Below are positions 9,869 through 19,240 of a DNA stretch of 64,000 bases, piece after piece (the stretch's first letter is position 1; every line of letters begins with the position of its first letter). The translations under genes were made by a program, and so were the position numbers. Source of the DNA: Derxia gummosa DSM 723 (GTDB lineage Bacteria > Pseudomonadota > Gammaproteobacteria > Burkholderiales > Burkholderiaceae_E). The stretch spans positions 643,776 to 707,775 of the forward strand of contig NZ_KI519499.1 of the NCBI RefSeq assembly GCF_000482785.1. The letters run 5' to 3'. Under the pieces are notes generated by a model. The model searched no databases. It was not told the DNA's origin and worked only from the letters and a program-made list of their open reading frames with translations.

Positions 9869-10756
9869 TCATGCGCCGAGCAGGAAATCACGCACCACTG
9901 CGATCTGATCGTCATGCATGAGCGTGGGCGCGTGACCGATGCCTGCGAACTCGACCGTGCGTGCCTTCGGACCGCGCGCGGCCATCTCGGCGCAGGTGGC
10001 ACCCAGCAGCAGGTCGGACTCGGCGCCGCGCAGCACGAGGGTCGGACAGCGGATGGCGTCGTACACCGCCCACAGCGGCAGCTCCGACGGCCCGCCTTCG
10101 GGCGGCACCGTGAGCCGGAAGGCATCGCCGATGCGCGGGTCGTAATGCAGCCGCCAGTGGTCGCCGTCCTCGGCGAGGACATTGCCGGCCAGCTCGCGCC
10201 ATTCGTCATCGCTGTGCGGGCCGAAGGGTGCCGCCACGCTGCGGATGTAAGCGACACCCTCGTCAAAGCTGGCGAACCTGAGCGACAGGCCGACGTACTT
10301 GCCGATGCGGCGCAGCGCGTCGAGCGGCAGCACCGCGCCCACGTCGTTGAGCACCATGCGCTCGATCGGACTGTCGGGCAGCGACGCGAGCGTCATGCCG
10401 ATGAGGCCGCCCATGCTCGTGCCGACCCAGTGCACGGTGGTGGCATTCAGGCGCGCGAGCAGCGTCACGCAATCGGCGGCGTACTGCGGCACGGCGTAGA
10501 GGCGGGTCGCGTCGGGCAGCGGCGCGAGCCAGCCGCTGCGGCCGCGCCCGACGATGTCGGGGCAGACCACGCGGTAGTCGGCCGCGAGTACACGCGCCAG
10601 CCGGTCGAAATCGCGGCCGCTGCGGGTAAGGCCGTGCGCACACACGGCCACGCGCGGATTGTCGGCATCGCCCCACTCGGTCCATGCCATGCGGTGCAGG
10701 CCAACTGGGGAAAGACATTGAACGGAATTGAAACGCGGTGGGGCGGTCGCGGTCAT
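9869..10756 (-). CDS. Alpha/beta-fold hydrolase
   Basis: 295 aa, single alpha/beta-hydrolase domain. The nucleophile elbow is GTSMGG, the acid is probably in RGAESDLL, and the catalytic His in GIGHAPTLMHDD near the C-terminus; the oxyanion-hole region is AHGLTRSGRDFD. The substrate cannot be told. It is divergent from the 3-hydroxybutyrate dehydrogenase gene (93 bp between start codons). Upstream, 9645-9868 has no clear gene. Confidence 0.9.
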   Translation of the reverse strand: MTATAPPRFNSVQCLSPVGLHRMAWTEWGDADNPRVAVCAHGLTRSGRDFDRLARVLAADYRVVCPDIVGRGRSGWLAPLPDATRLYAVPQYAADCVTLLARLNATTVHWVGTSMGGLIGMTLASLPDSPIERMVLNDVGAVLPLDALRRIGKYVGLSLRFASFDEGVAYIRSVAAPFGPHSDDEWRELAGNVLAEDGDHWRLHYDPRIGDAFRLTVPPEGGPSELPLWAVYDAIRCPTLVLRGAESDLLLGATCAEMAARGPKARTVEFAGIGHAPTLMHDDQIAVVRDFLLGA

Positions 10757-10848
10757 GTCGGTGCCTAGAATCGGGAGTCAGCTTTTCTCCGCCGGGCGCC
10801 GGGCCCGCGCGGAACCGATCCACTGTAAGACTTCAGGAGATTGCGGCA

Positions 10849-11646
10849 ATGGCTTTGAACACCAGCTTGAAGGGCAAGGTCGCCCTCGTCACGGGCTCCA
10901 CCTCGGGCATCGGCCTGGGCATCGCGCACTGCCTCGCGGCCGAGGGGGCCGATCTCGTGCTCAACGGTTTCGGCGACGCGGCGGCCATCGAAGCCTTGCG
11001 CAAGGAAACAGCCGAGAAGTACGGCGTGCGCGTGGAGTACAGCGGCGCCGACATCAGCAAGCCGGCCGAAGTGGCGGCGATGGTCAAGTTCGCGCAGGAC
11101 ACGCTCGGCTCGCTCGACATCCTCGTCAACAACGCCGGCATCCAGTACGTGGCGCCAGTCGAGGAGTTTCCGGACGAGAAGTGGGACGCGATCATCGCCA
11201 TCAACCTGTCGTCCAACTTCCACGCCATCAAGGCCGCGCTGCCGGCGATGAAGGCGAAGAACTGGGGCCGCATCATCAACATCGCGTCGGCGCACGGCCT
11301 CGTGGCCAGCGCGCAGAAGTCGGCCTATGTGACGGCCAAGCACGGCGTGGTGGGCCTGACCAAGGTGGTCGCGCTCGAAAACGCGCAGACCGGCATCACC
11401 TGCAACGCGATCTGCCCGGGCTGGGTGCTGACGCCGCTGGTGCAGAAGCAGATCGACGCGCGCGCCGCCAACGAGGGCAAGACGATCGAGCAGGCCAAGC
11501 GCGACCTGCTGGGCGAGAAGCAGCCGTCGCTGGAATTCGTGACGCCCGAGCAGCTCGGCGGGCTGGCGGTGTTCCTGTGCAGCGACGCGGCGGCGCAGAT
11601 CCGCGGCGTGGCCTACAACGTCGATGGCGGCTGGGTCGCGCAGTAA
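10849..11646 (+). CDS. bdhA: 3-hydroxybutyrate dehydrogenase
   Basis: Short-chain dehydrogenase (265 aa) that interconverts 3-hydroxybutyrate and acetoacetate with NAD, usually in poly-hydroxybutyrate turnover. The start MALNTSLKGKVALVTG has an AGGAGA ribosome-binding site; an upstream in-frame extension is not used. Seen: the cofactor motif TGSTSGIGLGIA, NNAGIQ, and the catalytic SAYVTAKHG (YxxxK). The C-terminal IRGVAYNVDGGWVAQ is the usual ending of this subfamily. Confidence 0.93.
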   Translation: MALNTSLKGKVALVTGSTSGIGLGIAHCLAAEGADLVLNGFGDAAAIEALRKETAEKYGVRVEYSGADISKPAEVAAMVKFAQDTLGSLDILVNNAGIQYVAPVEEFPDEKWDAIIAINLSSNFHAIKAALPAMKAKNWGRIINIASAHGLVASAQKSAYVTAKHGVVGLTKVVALENAQTGITCNAICPGWVLTPLVQKQIDARAANEGKTIEQAKRDLLGEKQPSLEFVTPEQLGGLAVFLCSDAAAQIRGVAYNVDGGWVAQ

Positions 11647-11760
11647 GACGGCGCCGGACCAAATGTCTTGCAAGACGGCAACGGCCTAGGCGCCCTGCAA
11701 GACCGTGACGGCCCTCGCGGCTTGCCGGCCGGACCGGCATGCGCGGTCGGCCGTGCCCGA

Positions 11761-12564
11761 TCAGGCGTAATCGATCGGGCCGGCGCTGCGCTCGACCGGC
11801 ATGACCGCCGATCGCAGCACGCCGCCCCCTCTGCGATGCAGAAGCCAGCCGGGCGGCTCCATCACGAAGGCCTCTGGCGCATCGGCGGCCGGCTCCAAGG
11901 CGATCTGCTGGGCGGTGGACGGCGCGGTCATGCCGATCGTGCCGGCCCAGCCGAGCGTGATCGCGCGGTGCACATGCCCGGCGATCACGCGCTTCACCTG
12001 CGGATGGCGCGCGATCACCGCCTCAAGTTCGGCCGCGCCCTCACGCACGCCAAGCCGGTCCATGAAGGCAATGCCCGTCGCAAACGGCGGGTGATGCAGC
12101 GCCACGATCGTCGGCCGCGACGATTCGGCGGCTAGCGCCGCGTCGAGCCATCCGAGCGTCGCCGCATCGACGCAGCCGTGCCCGCTGCCCTCGACCAGCG
12201 TATCGAGCGCGATCAGCGCAAGCGGGCCGATCTCGACGCGGTAATTCAGCCGGCCCTCGGCGGGCAGGTAGCGGTGATGCGTGAACACCTCGCGCAGCGG
12301 GCCGCGTGCATCGTGGTTGCCCGGCATCAGGTACACGGGCATGCGCGCTTCGAGCGGTCGGAGGAGGTCGGCGAGCAGCGCGTAGCTGTCGGCCGTGCCG
12401 GCATCGACGAGGTCGCCGGTGAGGACGCAGGCGTCGGGCCTCGCCTCGGCGCGCAGCACGGCGGCCACGGCCGCGCGCGCCATCGGCTCGGTCGGAACGA
12501 TGCCCTGCAAGGGCGTGGCCGACACATGCAGGTCGGAAAGCTGGGCGAGGCAGAAGGCGGTCAT
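11761..12564 (-). CDS. Metallophosphoesterase, class III cyclic-nucleotide/GpdQ-like phosphodiesterase
   Basis: 267 aa. Calcineurin-like metal-binding motifs in order: QLSDLHV (DxH), LTGDLVDAG (GDxxD), MPGNHDARG (GNHD), VALHHPP and the final IAGHVHRA (GHxH). This is the CpdA/GpdQ layout. Natural substrates in the family include cAMP and glycerophosphodiesters; the sequence does not decide between them. Start ATG at 12564 has GGGAGG upstream. It follows the Anbu gene on the same strand after about 100 bp. Confidence 0.88.
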   Translation of the reverse strand: MTAFCLAQLSDLHVSATPLQGIVPTEPMARAAVAAVLRAEARPDACVLTGDLVDAGTADSYALLADLLRPLEARMPVYLMPGNHDARGPLREVFTHHRYLPAEGRLNYRVEIGPLALIALDTLVEGSGHGCVDAATLGWLDAALAAESSRPTIVALHHPPFATGIAFMDRLGVREGAAELEAVIARHPQVKRVIAGHVHRAITLGWAGTIGMTAPSTAQQIALEPAADAPEAFVMEPPGWLLHRRGGGVLRSAVMPVERSAGPIDYA

Positions 12565-12665
12565 GAATCCTCCCGGACCGGCCGCGCGCCAGAGCGACGC
12601 GGGCGGACATGCCCCGACCGCGAACGGCAGACGGGGCGGCAACCGGGCGCGACGGCCCGGCGCGC

Positions 12666-13580
12666 CTACTGTGCCTGTCCCGGCGTGCCGCCGTCGGCAA
12701 CCGTCTGTATGCGCTCGCTGGCGGCCACCGTGTCGGACGCCAGCGCCGGCGGCACCGGCGCGCGCGGCGGCTGATGCTGCGGCTCGCGGTCGGAATGACC
12801 GTCGGCATGCTTCTGGCCCAGGCGGTAGTCCGGATGCGCGAAGCGCGAGCCGGTCTCGCCCCAGGTCGGATCCGGAATCTCGCCGAACACCTGCTGCAAG
12901 CGCTTGCCCCAGGTGTTGTGGATCATCTGGAAGTAGTGGTTGTCGTTGTCGATCTGGACGAAGCGCGTCACGCGCAGCGCATCCGATTCGTACACGAGCA
13001 GGTCGAGCGGCAGGCCGACCGAGATGTTCGAGCGCAGCGTCGAGTCCATGCTGATGAGGGCGCACTTGGCGCCTTCGTCGAGCGGGGTATCGGGACGGAT
13101 GACGCGGTCGATGATCGGCTTGCCGTACTTGGCTTCGCCAATCTGGAAATACGGGTTCTCGGGCGTTGCCTCGATGAAGTTGCCGGCGGCATAAACCTGG
13201 AACAGCCTCGGCGGCTCGCCCTTGATCTGGCCGCCGAAGATCAGCGCGCAATTGAAGTCAACGCCAAACCGCTTGAGATGCTCGGCATCGCGTTCATGCA
13301 CAGCCCGCACCGCATCCCCCACCACGCGCACCGCGTCGAACATGGTCTTGGCGGTCCAGACGGTCTCGCCGTCCTCGGTCGTGCGCTCTTGCAGCCACTG
13401 GCGCACAGCCTGGCTGATGGCGAGATTGCCGGCGGTCATGATGACCATCGTGCGATCGCCGGCGCGCTCGAACACGGTCATCTTGCGGAAGGTGGAGACA
13501 TGGTCCACGCCCGCATTGGTGCGCGAATCCGAGAGGAAGACGATGCCTTCGTCGAGGCGCATGGCAACGCAGTAAGTCAT
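12666..13580 (-). CDS. Anbu, proteasome-type peptidase
   Basis: 304 aa. The N-terminus MTYCVAMRLDEGIVFLSDSR is typical of Anbu, the ancestral beta-proteasome-like N-terminal-nucleophile hydrolase; Thr2 would be the nucleophile after Met removal. Further family segments: NAGVDHVSTFRKM and YQIGEAKYGKPIIDR-like text (here FQIGEAKYGKPIID). The last 40 residues are His/Pro/Ala-rich and look disordered. Anbu is known to be genomically linked with COG2308 ATP-grasp, alpha-E and transglutaminase genes, and exactly those occur a few kb away here. It is therefore probably part of a peptide synthesis/removal pathway, but no substrate is known. Confidence 0.9.
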   Translation of the reverse strand: MTYCVAMRLDEGIVFLSDSRTNAGVDHVSTFRKMTVFERAGDRTMVIMTAGNLAISQAVRQWLQERTTEDGETVWTAKTMFDAVRVVGDAVRAVHERDAEHLKRFGVDFNCALIFGGQIKGEPPRLFQVYAAGNFIEATPENPYFQIGEAKYGKPIIDRVIRPDTPLDEGAKCALISMDSTLRSNISVGLPLDLLVYESDALRVTRFVQIDNDNHYFQMIHNTWGKRLQQVFGEIPDPTWGETGSRFAHPDYRLGQKHADGHSDREPQHQPPRAPVPPALASDTVAASERIQTVADGGTPGQAQ

Positions 13581-13885
13581 GTGAGTCCCGAAGGCGAGAA
13601 AGCGGTCGATTTTAACAATCGCGTTTTCCGTCGCGTGACGCGAAAACCTGCCGACCGTCACGCGGCAGACGCATCCAGGGCCGCAATTGCGGTCGAATCC
13701 GCCGGCTTATCGACCCAACGCGGCGAAGCACCGGGGCGCATCCTGCATCCCAGTTTCGACGCCTTCCTGATGCGATCCAGGCCGCAAGGTCCACGGATCG
13801 TTCGCGCCCGGCCCGCTTCCTGAGCGACCGGGCGCTTTTTTTTGCCGCGTCGAAGCGGCATCGCAAGGCCACAGAGGAGTCAACG

Positions 13886-15157
13886 ATGTCCAACCTGTCC
13901 TTCGTCCCTCAGAGCGAAACCAGCGCCTGGCAGACCTATCTCGCCCAGGTCGATCGCGTCGTGCCCTATCTCGGCCCGCTCTCGCGCTGGGCCGACACCC
14001 TGCGCCGGCCCAAGCGCTGCCTCATCGTCGACATCCCGATCGAGCTGGACGACGGGACGGTCTCGCATTTCGAGGGCTATCGCGTGCAGCACAACCTGTC
14101 GCGCGGGCCGGGCAAGGGCGGCGTGCGCTACCACCCCGATGTCACGCTCGACGAGGTGATGGCGCTGTCGGCCTGGATGACCGTGAAGAACGCCGCCGTC
14201 GCCCTGCCCTACGGCGGTGCCAAGGGCGGCGTGCGCGTCGATCCCAAGAAGCTGTCGCGGCGCGAGCTTGAAAAGCTCACCCGCCGCTACACGAGCGAGA
14301 TCGGCCTCGTCATCGGCCCCGACAAGGACATTCCGGCCCCCGACGTCAACACCAACGGCCAGATCATGGCCTGGATGATGGACACCTACTCGATGAACGT
14401 CGGCGCGACCGTCACCGGCGTCGTCACGGGCAAGCCGCTCACGCTCGGCGGCTCGCTCGGCCGCGTGAAGGCGACCGGGCGCGGCGTGTTCGTGGTAGGC
14501 CGCGAAACGCTGCGGCGCCTGGGCACCGACCTGAACGGCGTGCGCGTGGCGGTGCAGGGCTTCGGCAACGTCGGCTCGGCGGCGGCGGAAATGTTTGCCG
14601 GCAACGGCGCGAAGATCGTCGCGGTGCAGGACCACACGGGCACCGTGTACGCGCCCGACGGACTCGACATCGCCAACCTCATGGGCGAGCTGCGCGCGCA
14701 CGGCGGCATCGGCAACTTCGCGGGCGGCGAGCGCATCGCCGACGAAGCCTTCTGGGACGTGGAAACCGATGTGCTCATCCCCGCCGCGCTCGAAAGCCAG
14801 CTCACCGCCGAGCGCGCCCGCCGCGTACGCACGAAGGTCGTGCTCGAAGGCGCCAACGGCCCGACCACGCCCGAGGCCGACCTCATCCTCGGCGAGCGCG
14901 GCATCACCGTCGTACCCGACGTCATCGCCAACGCCGGCGGCGTGACCGTCAGCTACTTCGAGTGGGTGCAGGACTTCAGCTCCTTCTTCTGGACCGAGGA
15001 CGAGATCAACCTGCGGCTCGACAAGATCCTGGCCGGCGCCTTCCGGCAGATCTGGGAGACGGCCGAGCATCACCGCATTCCGCTGCGCACCGCCGCCTTC
15101 GTGGTGGCCTGCACGCGGGTGCTCCAGGCGCGCGAGGAGCGCGGGCTTTATCCCTGA
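13886..15157 (+). CDS. gdhA: Glu/Leu/Phe/Val dehydrogenase (glutamate dehydrogenase)
   Basis: 423 aa, hexameric glutamate dehydrogenase type that interconverts glutamate and 2-oxoglutarate plus ammonia. Seen: [11 protein letters not shown], the catalytic-lysine segment [10 protein letters not shown], the nucleotide-binding [12 protein letters not shown], and [17 protein letters not shown]. Start [12 protein letters not shown] has a GAGGAG ribosome-binding site. It lies between Anbu and the transglutaminase cluster but is on the opposite strand. Cofactor preference is not determined. Confidence 0.95.
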   Translation: MSNLSFVPQSETSAWQTYLAQVDRVVPYLGPLSRWADTLRRPKRCLIVDIPIELDDGTVSHFEGYRVQHNLSRGPGKGGVRYHPDVTLDEVMALSAWMTVKNAAVALPYGGAKGGVRVDPKKLSRRELEKLTRRYTSEIGLVIGPDKDIPAPDVNTNGQIMAWMMDTYSMNVGATVTGVVTGKPLTLGGSLGRVKATGRGVFVVGRETLRRLGTDLNGVRVAVQGFGNVGSAAAEMFAGNGAKIVAVQDHTGTVYAPDGLDIANLMGELRAHGGIGNFAGGERIADEAFWDVETDVLIPAALESQLTAERARRVRTKVVLEGANGPTTPEADLILGERGITVVPDVIANAGGVTVSYFEWVQDFSSFFWTEDEINLRLDKILAGAFRQIWETAEHHRIPLRTAAFVVACTRVLQAREERGLYP

Positions 15158-15370
15158 TTCATTTCCGGCGGCAATTTGGATCGCACCGGATCGGGCAGAC
15201 CGGCAATACCGCCCGATCCGCAATCGCGTTTTCCCGATCACCCGAATACGGCAATCCACCTTGCATCAAGTTTCGGTAACGCCAGCGGTAACCGCGCGCT
15301 GCTGGTCCGAATCGAATCGCAGGAATTGAATGGCGTCTCCAACAACCCGTCGCCAATTGAGGAGACAGTC

Positions 15371-15712
15371 ATGTCAGGCAACAAGACCATCGTCAACCGT
15401 TCGAATGTCGCGCTTTCCGTCATCCTGCGCGGGCGGGTCGGCGCCGATCCGCACGGCGGTAGCCTGCCGCCCGTGACGGCCACCATCGCCCCGCAGGAAT
15501 CGAAGACGGTCCAGTACGGCAGCAGCCAGAATCCCTTCCTCAATTCGCTCAATGTCGAGGAAAACTCGAACGGCTCGGACATCAGCGCCTTCTATCAATG
15601 CCTGAGCCGCGGCGGCCCCGGCACGCTCGACAATCTTTTCAACGCCAATTCGACCATCGAGATCAGCTACAACCCGGCCAATTATTCCTTCGCGCTGTCG
15701 GCGCACAATTGA
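15371..15712 (+). CDS. Small protein of unknown function
   Basis: 113 aa, starting MSGNKTIVNRSNVALSV with GGAGA just upstream. No signal peptide or membrane segment. The sequence is polar and rich in Asn/Ser with alternating hydrophobics (ALSVILRG, STIEISYNPANYSFALS), suggesting a small beta-sheet protein. Its codon use is less GC-extreme than the neighbours. Two strong hairpins follow the stop. I recognise no family. Confidence 0.7.
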   Translation: MSGNKTIVNRSNVALSVILRGRVGADPHGGSLPPVTATIAPQESKTVQYGSSQNPFLNSLNVEENSNGSDISAFYQCLSRGGPGTLDNLFNANSTIEISYNPANYSFALSAHN

Positions 15713-15738
15713 CGGCAAGATCGGCAGGCAATTGATCA

Positions 15739-15799
15739 GCGCGGAATCATTTCCGCGCCGATCGAATCGGCGGCGCGCAGGAATTGCGCGCCGCCGATT
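15739..15799. terminator. Two consecutive hairpins after the small unknown gene
   Basis: Hairpin 1: GCGCGGAA (15739-15746) / TTCCGCGC (15751-15758). Hairpin 2: a 14-bp perfect stem, AATCGGCGGCGCGC (15765-15778) / GCGCGCCGCCGATT (15786-15799). They lie between the small gene on the plus strand and the end of a minus-strand transglutaminase gene, so they may serve as a bidirectional terminator. There is no clear U-tract. Confidence 0.55.
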
Positions 15800-15863
15800 T
15801 GCATTGGATCCGGCAATTCATTCGCACGATGGGGCGGCGCGAATGGCCACCCGGCCCCGCGCT

Positions 15864-16676
15864 TCAGCGCGGCGTCACATGCACCAGCACGCGCATGCGC
15901 TCGGCGCCGCCCCCGCTGCGCATGCCGCGGATGGGCGCGGCGGATTCGTAGTCGCGGCCGACCGCGAGGCGCACATGGCGCTCGCCGGCAAAGCTCGCGT
16001 GCGTGGGGTCGATGCCGAACCACGCGCCGCCACCGGGCAACAGCGGATCCTCGGCCCAGGCCTCGACCCAGGCGTGGCTCGCCTCACCCGGCGCGCCCTC
16101 GGGGCAGAAGTAGCCCGACACATAGCGGCAGGGCACGCCCCGCGCCCGCGCCGCCGCCGCGAACACATGCGCATGGTCCTGGCACACGCCACGGCCCAGT
16201 TCCAGCGCCTGCGCGGCCGTCACGCCCACATGCGTGGAACCCGACTCGTACCTCACCGCCTCGCGCACGAGCTGCGCGAAATCCAGCAGCGCCGCCGGCC
16301 CCGGCCGGTCGCGCAGCGCGCCCGCGAAATCGAGCAGGCGCTCGTCGGGCTGGGTGAAGCTCGTGGGGGAAAGAAAGAGATGGGGCGAGTCGCCGCGATT
16401 GGGCTTCTCGTCGATGCGGCCGTCAGGCGACAGCTGGGTTTCGACCAGCCCGCGCGCCACGACATGGATCTTCGAGCCGTGGCTCGTGATCGATAGCGTG
16501 TGCATCGGGTTGTCGAAGGGGTCAGGCGTGGCGCCGAGCGCCACCGGCCCCGTGAGGCTCCATTCAAGCGCGCGCCGGTGGGCGCAGGGCCGCGGCGTGA
16601 GCCGCAGTTGCTGGATCGAGTAGTGGAACGGCGCGGTGTAGCTGTACGTCGTTTCGTGGAGGACCGACAGGCGCAT
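15864..16676 (-). CDS. Transglutaminase-like cysteine peptidase family protein (copy 1)
   Basis: 270 aa. N-terminal beta-rich domain of the COG1305 type (MRLSVLHETTYSYTAPFHYS, LRLTPRP) then the papain-like core with Cys in LGRGVCQDHAHVF, His in EASHAWVEAWAED and Asp in GIDPTHASF. Such proteins are assumed to act as peptidases or amide-bond-forming enzymes. The gene lies directly downstream of the alpha-E gene (26 bp between stop and start), so ATP-grasp, alpha-E and transglutaminase form one operon. Confidence 0.9.
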   Translation of the reverse strand: MRLSVLHETTYSYTAPFHYSIQQLRLTPRPCAHRRALEWSLTGPVALGATPDPFDNPMHTLSITSHGSKIHVVARGLVETQLSPDGRIDEKPNRGDSPHLFLSPTSFTQPDERLLDFAGALRDRPGPAALLDFAQLVREAVRYESGSTHVGVTAAQALELGRGVCQDHAHVFAAAARARGVPCRYVSGYFCPEGAPGEASHAWVEAWAEDPLLPGGGAWFGIDPTHASFAGERHVRLAVGRDYESAAPIRGMRSGGGAERMRVLVHVTPR

Positions 16677-16702
16677 GACTCCCGGCCCTCCCCTTCGGAC
16701 GA

Positions 16703-17689
16703 TCAACCGACCAGCGGGACGAGGAAGTCGCGCGAGATGCGGTTGCCGAGATCGCCCACCTTCTCGAGGAAGCTCGTCAGGTAGGCATGCAGGCCGGTGT
16801 GGAACACATCGTCGATGCGGCCATAGCTCAGCTCGGCGGCCAGCAGGCCGGCGCGGCGCTCGGTCTCGTCGCTCTGCACGTTGCTCACGCGTTCGAGGTT
16901 GCTCTGCACCTCGTTCATGCAGCTCGCGAGCGAGCGCGGCATGGCCTTGTTGAGGATGAGCAGCTCGGCCACACGCTCGGGCGTGATCACGTCGCGATAG
17001 ACCTTGCGGTACACCTCGAAGGCCGACACCGAGCGCAGCACCGCCGCCCAGTGATAGAAGTCGCGCTGCGCGTCGGTCTGGTCGAGCGCGCGCATGCGGG
17101 CCGAGTTGGCGTAGTCGAGATGCAGGTCTTCGGCGCCGTGGAATTTGACGTCGAGAATCCGCGCCGTGTTGTCGGCGCGCTCCAGATGCGTGCCCAGGCG
17201 GATGAAGTAGAAGGCCTCGTCCGACAGCATCGTGCCCAGCGTCACGCCGCGCGACAGGTGCGAGCGGAACTTCACCCACTCGAAGAAGGCGCTCGGATCG
17301 GTGTCGAGCACCTTGCTCTTGAGCTGACGCTGAAGCTCCAGCCAGGTGTCGTTCTGCGTTTCCCACACCTCGGTCGTGAGCGTGCCCCGCACGGCGCGCG
17401 CGTTTTCGCGCGCGGCTTGCAGGCAGCAGTAGATCGAGCTGGGGTTCTCAGGGTCGCGGACCATGAAGTCCAGCACCTGACGCGCGACCAGCACGTTGCC
17501 GAAGCGCGCCTCGTAGCGGCTCAGCAGCTCGGAGATGCCGAGCATGCTGCGCCAGGCGCGATCGCTGTCCGCCGTCGATTGCGGCAGCAGCGCGGTCTGC
17601 ACGTTCACGTCGAGCATGCGCGCGGTGTTCTCGGCGCGCTCGGTGTAACGGGCCATCCAGAAAAGGTGATCTGCGGTGCGACTCAGCAT
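16703..17689 (-). CDS. Alpha-E domain protein
   Basis: 328-aa all-helical protein of the alpha-E (DUF403, COG2307) family. The start MLSRTADHLFWMARYTERAE is the diagnostic N-terminus; a second family block is HLERADNTARILDVKFH. Biochemical function unknown; in all known contexts it travels with the permuted ATP-grasp protein that precedes it here (gap 32 bp) and a transglutaminase that follows. Proposed in the literature to work in a peptide-synthesis or peptide-tagging pathway. Confidence 0.92.
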   Translation of the reverse strand: MLSRTADHLFWMARYTERAENTARMLDVNVQTALLPQSTADSDRAWRSMLGISELLSRYEARFGNVLVARQVLDFMVRDPENPSSIYCCLQAARENARAVRGTLTTEVWETQNDTWLELQRQLKSKVLDTDPSAFFEWVKFRSHLSRGVTLGTMLSDEAFYFIRLGTHLERADNTARILDVKFHGAEDLHLDYANSARMRALDQTDAQRDFYHWAAVLRSVSAFEVYRKVYRDVITPERVAELLILNKAMPRSLASCMNEVQSNLERVSNVQSDETERRAGLLAAELSYGRIDDVFHTGLHAYLTSFLEKVGDLGNRISRDFLVPLVG

Positions 17690-17721
17690 CTTGTGTTCTC
17701 TTGCTCGTGGGATGGCGCTGT

Positions 17722-19146
17722 TCAGGATTCGAGGACCCAGGTGTCCTTGGTGCCGCCGCCCTGCGACGAGTTGACGACCAGCGAGCCTTCGCGCAGGGCC
17801 ACGCGCGTGAGGCCGCCGGGGCACATCGACACGTTCTTGCCCGACAGCACGAAGGGCCGCAGGTCGATGTGGCGCGGCGCGATGCCGGCTTCGACGAAGG
17901 TTGGGCAGGCCGACAGCGCGAGCGTCGGCTGGGCGATGTAGTTGCCCGGATTGGCCTTGATCTTGGCGCGGAAGTCCTCGATCTCGGCCGTGGTGGACGC
18001 GGGGCCGACCAGCATCCCGTAGCCGCCGGCGTTGTGGATCTCCTTCACCACCAGATCCTTGAGGTTCGCCAGCACGTAGCTGAGGTCGGACTCCTTGCGG
18101 CACTGGTAGGTCGGGACGTTGGAGATGATCGGGTCCTCGTCGAGGTAGAACTTGATCATGTCCGGCACGAAGCAGTAGGTGCTCTTGTCGTCGGCGACGC
18201 CGGTGCCGATCGCGTTGGCGAGCGTGACGTTGCCGGCGCGATAGACGCTCAGCAGGCCCGGCACGCCCAGCGACGAATCGGGGCGGAAGGCGAGCGGATC
18301 GAGGAAGTCGTCATCGACGCGGCGGTAGATGACATCGACGCGCTGCGGGCCGCGCGTGGTGCGCATGAACACGTAGCCCTTGTCGACGAACAGGTCCTGG
18401 CCCTCGACCAGCTCGACGCCCATCTGCTGCGCCAGGAAGGCGTGCTCGAAGTAGGCCGAGTTGTACATGCCGGGGGTCATGACCACGACCGTCGGATCGC
18501 TGATGCCCTGGGGCGCGCAGCTGCGCAGGTTCTCCAGCAGCATGTCGGGGTAGTGGGCGACCGGCGCGATGCGGTGCTTGGCGAACAGCTCGGGGAAGAG
18601 CCGCATCATCATCTTGCGGTCTTCGAGCATGTAGCTCACGCCCGAGGGCACGCGCAGGTTGTCTTCGAGCACGTAGTACTCGCCGGCACCCGCGCGCACC
18701 ACATCGACGCCCGCGATGTGGGCATAGATCTGCTGCGGCACGTCGATGCCCTGCATCTCGGCGCGGAACTGGCCGTTGCGCAGGATCTGCTCGGGCGGGA
18801 TCACGCCCGCCTTGATGATCTTCTGCTCGTGATAGATGTCGTGCAGGAACATGTTCAGCGCGGTCACGCGCTGACGCAGCCCCGCTTCCATCGTCTTCCA
18901 CTCCGCCGCCGGAATGATGCGGGGAATGATGTCGAAGGGAATCAGCCGTTCGGTGCCGGCTTCCTCGCCGTACACGGCGAAGGTGATGCCCACGCGCCGG
19001 AAGATCAGGTCGGACTCGGCGCGCTTGGCGGCGATCAGCTCGCTGGGCTGTTCGCGCAACCACTGGTCGAAGTGGTCGTAATGCGGACGGACCTGCCGGC
19101 TCGCTGCGTCGGAATACATCTCGTCGAAAAAGCGCTGGACAGCCAT
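17722..19146 (-). CDS. Circularly permuted ATP-grasp protein (COG2308)
   Basis: 474 aa, starting MAVQRFFDEMYSDAASRQ. Family blocks: GITFAVYGEEAGTERLIPFD, ALNMFLHDIYHEQKI, EDNLRVPSGVSYMLEDR, VVVMTPGMYNSAYFEHAF, QGGGTKDTWVLES at the C-terminus. Members are predicted ATP-dependent carboxylate-amine ligases that make short peptides. It heads the operon with alpha-E and transglutaminase copy 1. A second copy of the same domain pair, fused, lies 1 kb away. Confidence 0.92.
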   Translation of the reverse strand: MAVQRFFDEMYSDAASRQVRPHYDHFDQWLREQPSELIAAKRAESDLIFRRVGITFAVYGEEAGTERLIPFDIIPRIIPAAEWKTMEAGLRQRVTALNMFLHDIYHEQKIIKAGVIPPEQILRNGQFRAEMQGIDVPQQIYAHIAGVDVVRAGAGEYYVLEDNLRVPSGVSYMLEDRKMMMRLFPELFAKHRIAPVAHYPDMLLENLRSCAPQGISDPTVVVMTPGMYNSAYFEHAFLAQQMGVELVEGQDLFVDKGYVFMRTTRGPQRVDVIYRRVDDDFLDPLAFRPDSSLGVPGLLSVYRAGNVTLANAIGTGVADDKSTYCFVPDMIKFYLDEDPIISNVPTYQCRKESDLSYVLANLKDLVVKEIHNAGGYGMLVGPASTTAEIEDFRAKIKANPGNYIAQPTLALSACPTFVEAGIAPRHIDLRPFVLSGKNVSMCPGGLTRVALREGSLVVNSSQGGGTKDTWVLES

Positions 19147-19240
19147 GGTGTCTTGTTGTCTCCGATGGGCAGGTTTGCGGGGAGCTTGTTACCTTGGGTT
19201 AAGGCGCCTTCAATTTCCGTGCCACGCGGGGCACGCGGGC

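Noticed and set aside
10738-10848. Upstream extension of the 3-hydroxybutyrate dehydrogenase frame
   Set aside because: The conserved family N-terminus begins at 10849 behind a good ribosome-binding site; the extension overlaps the divergent hydrolase start.
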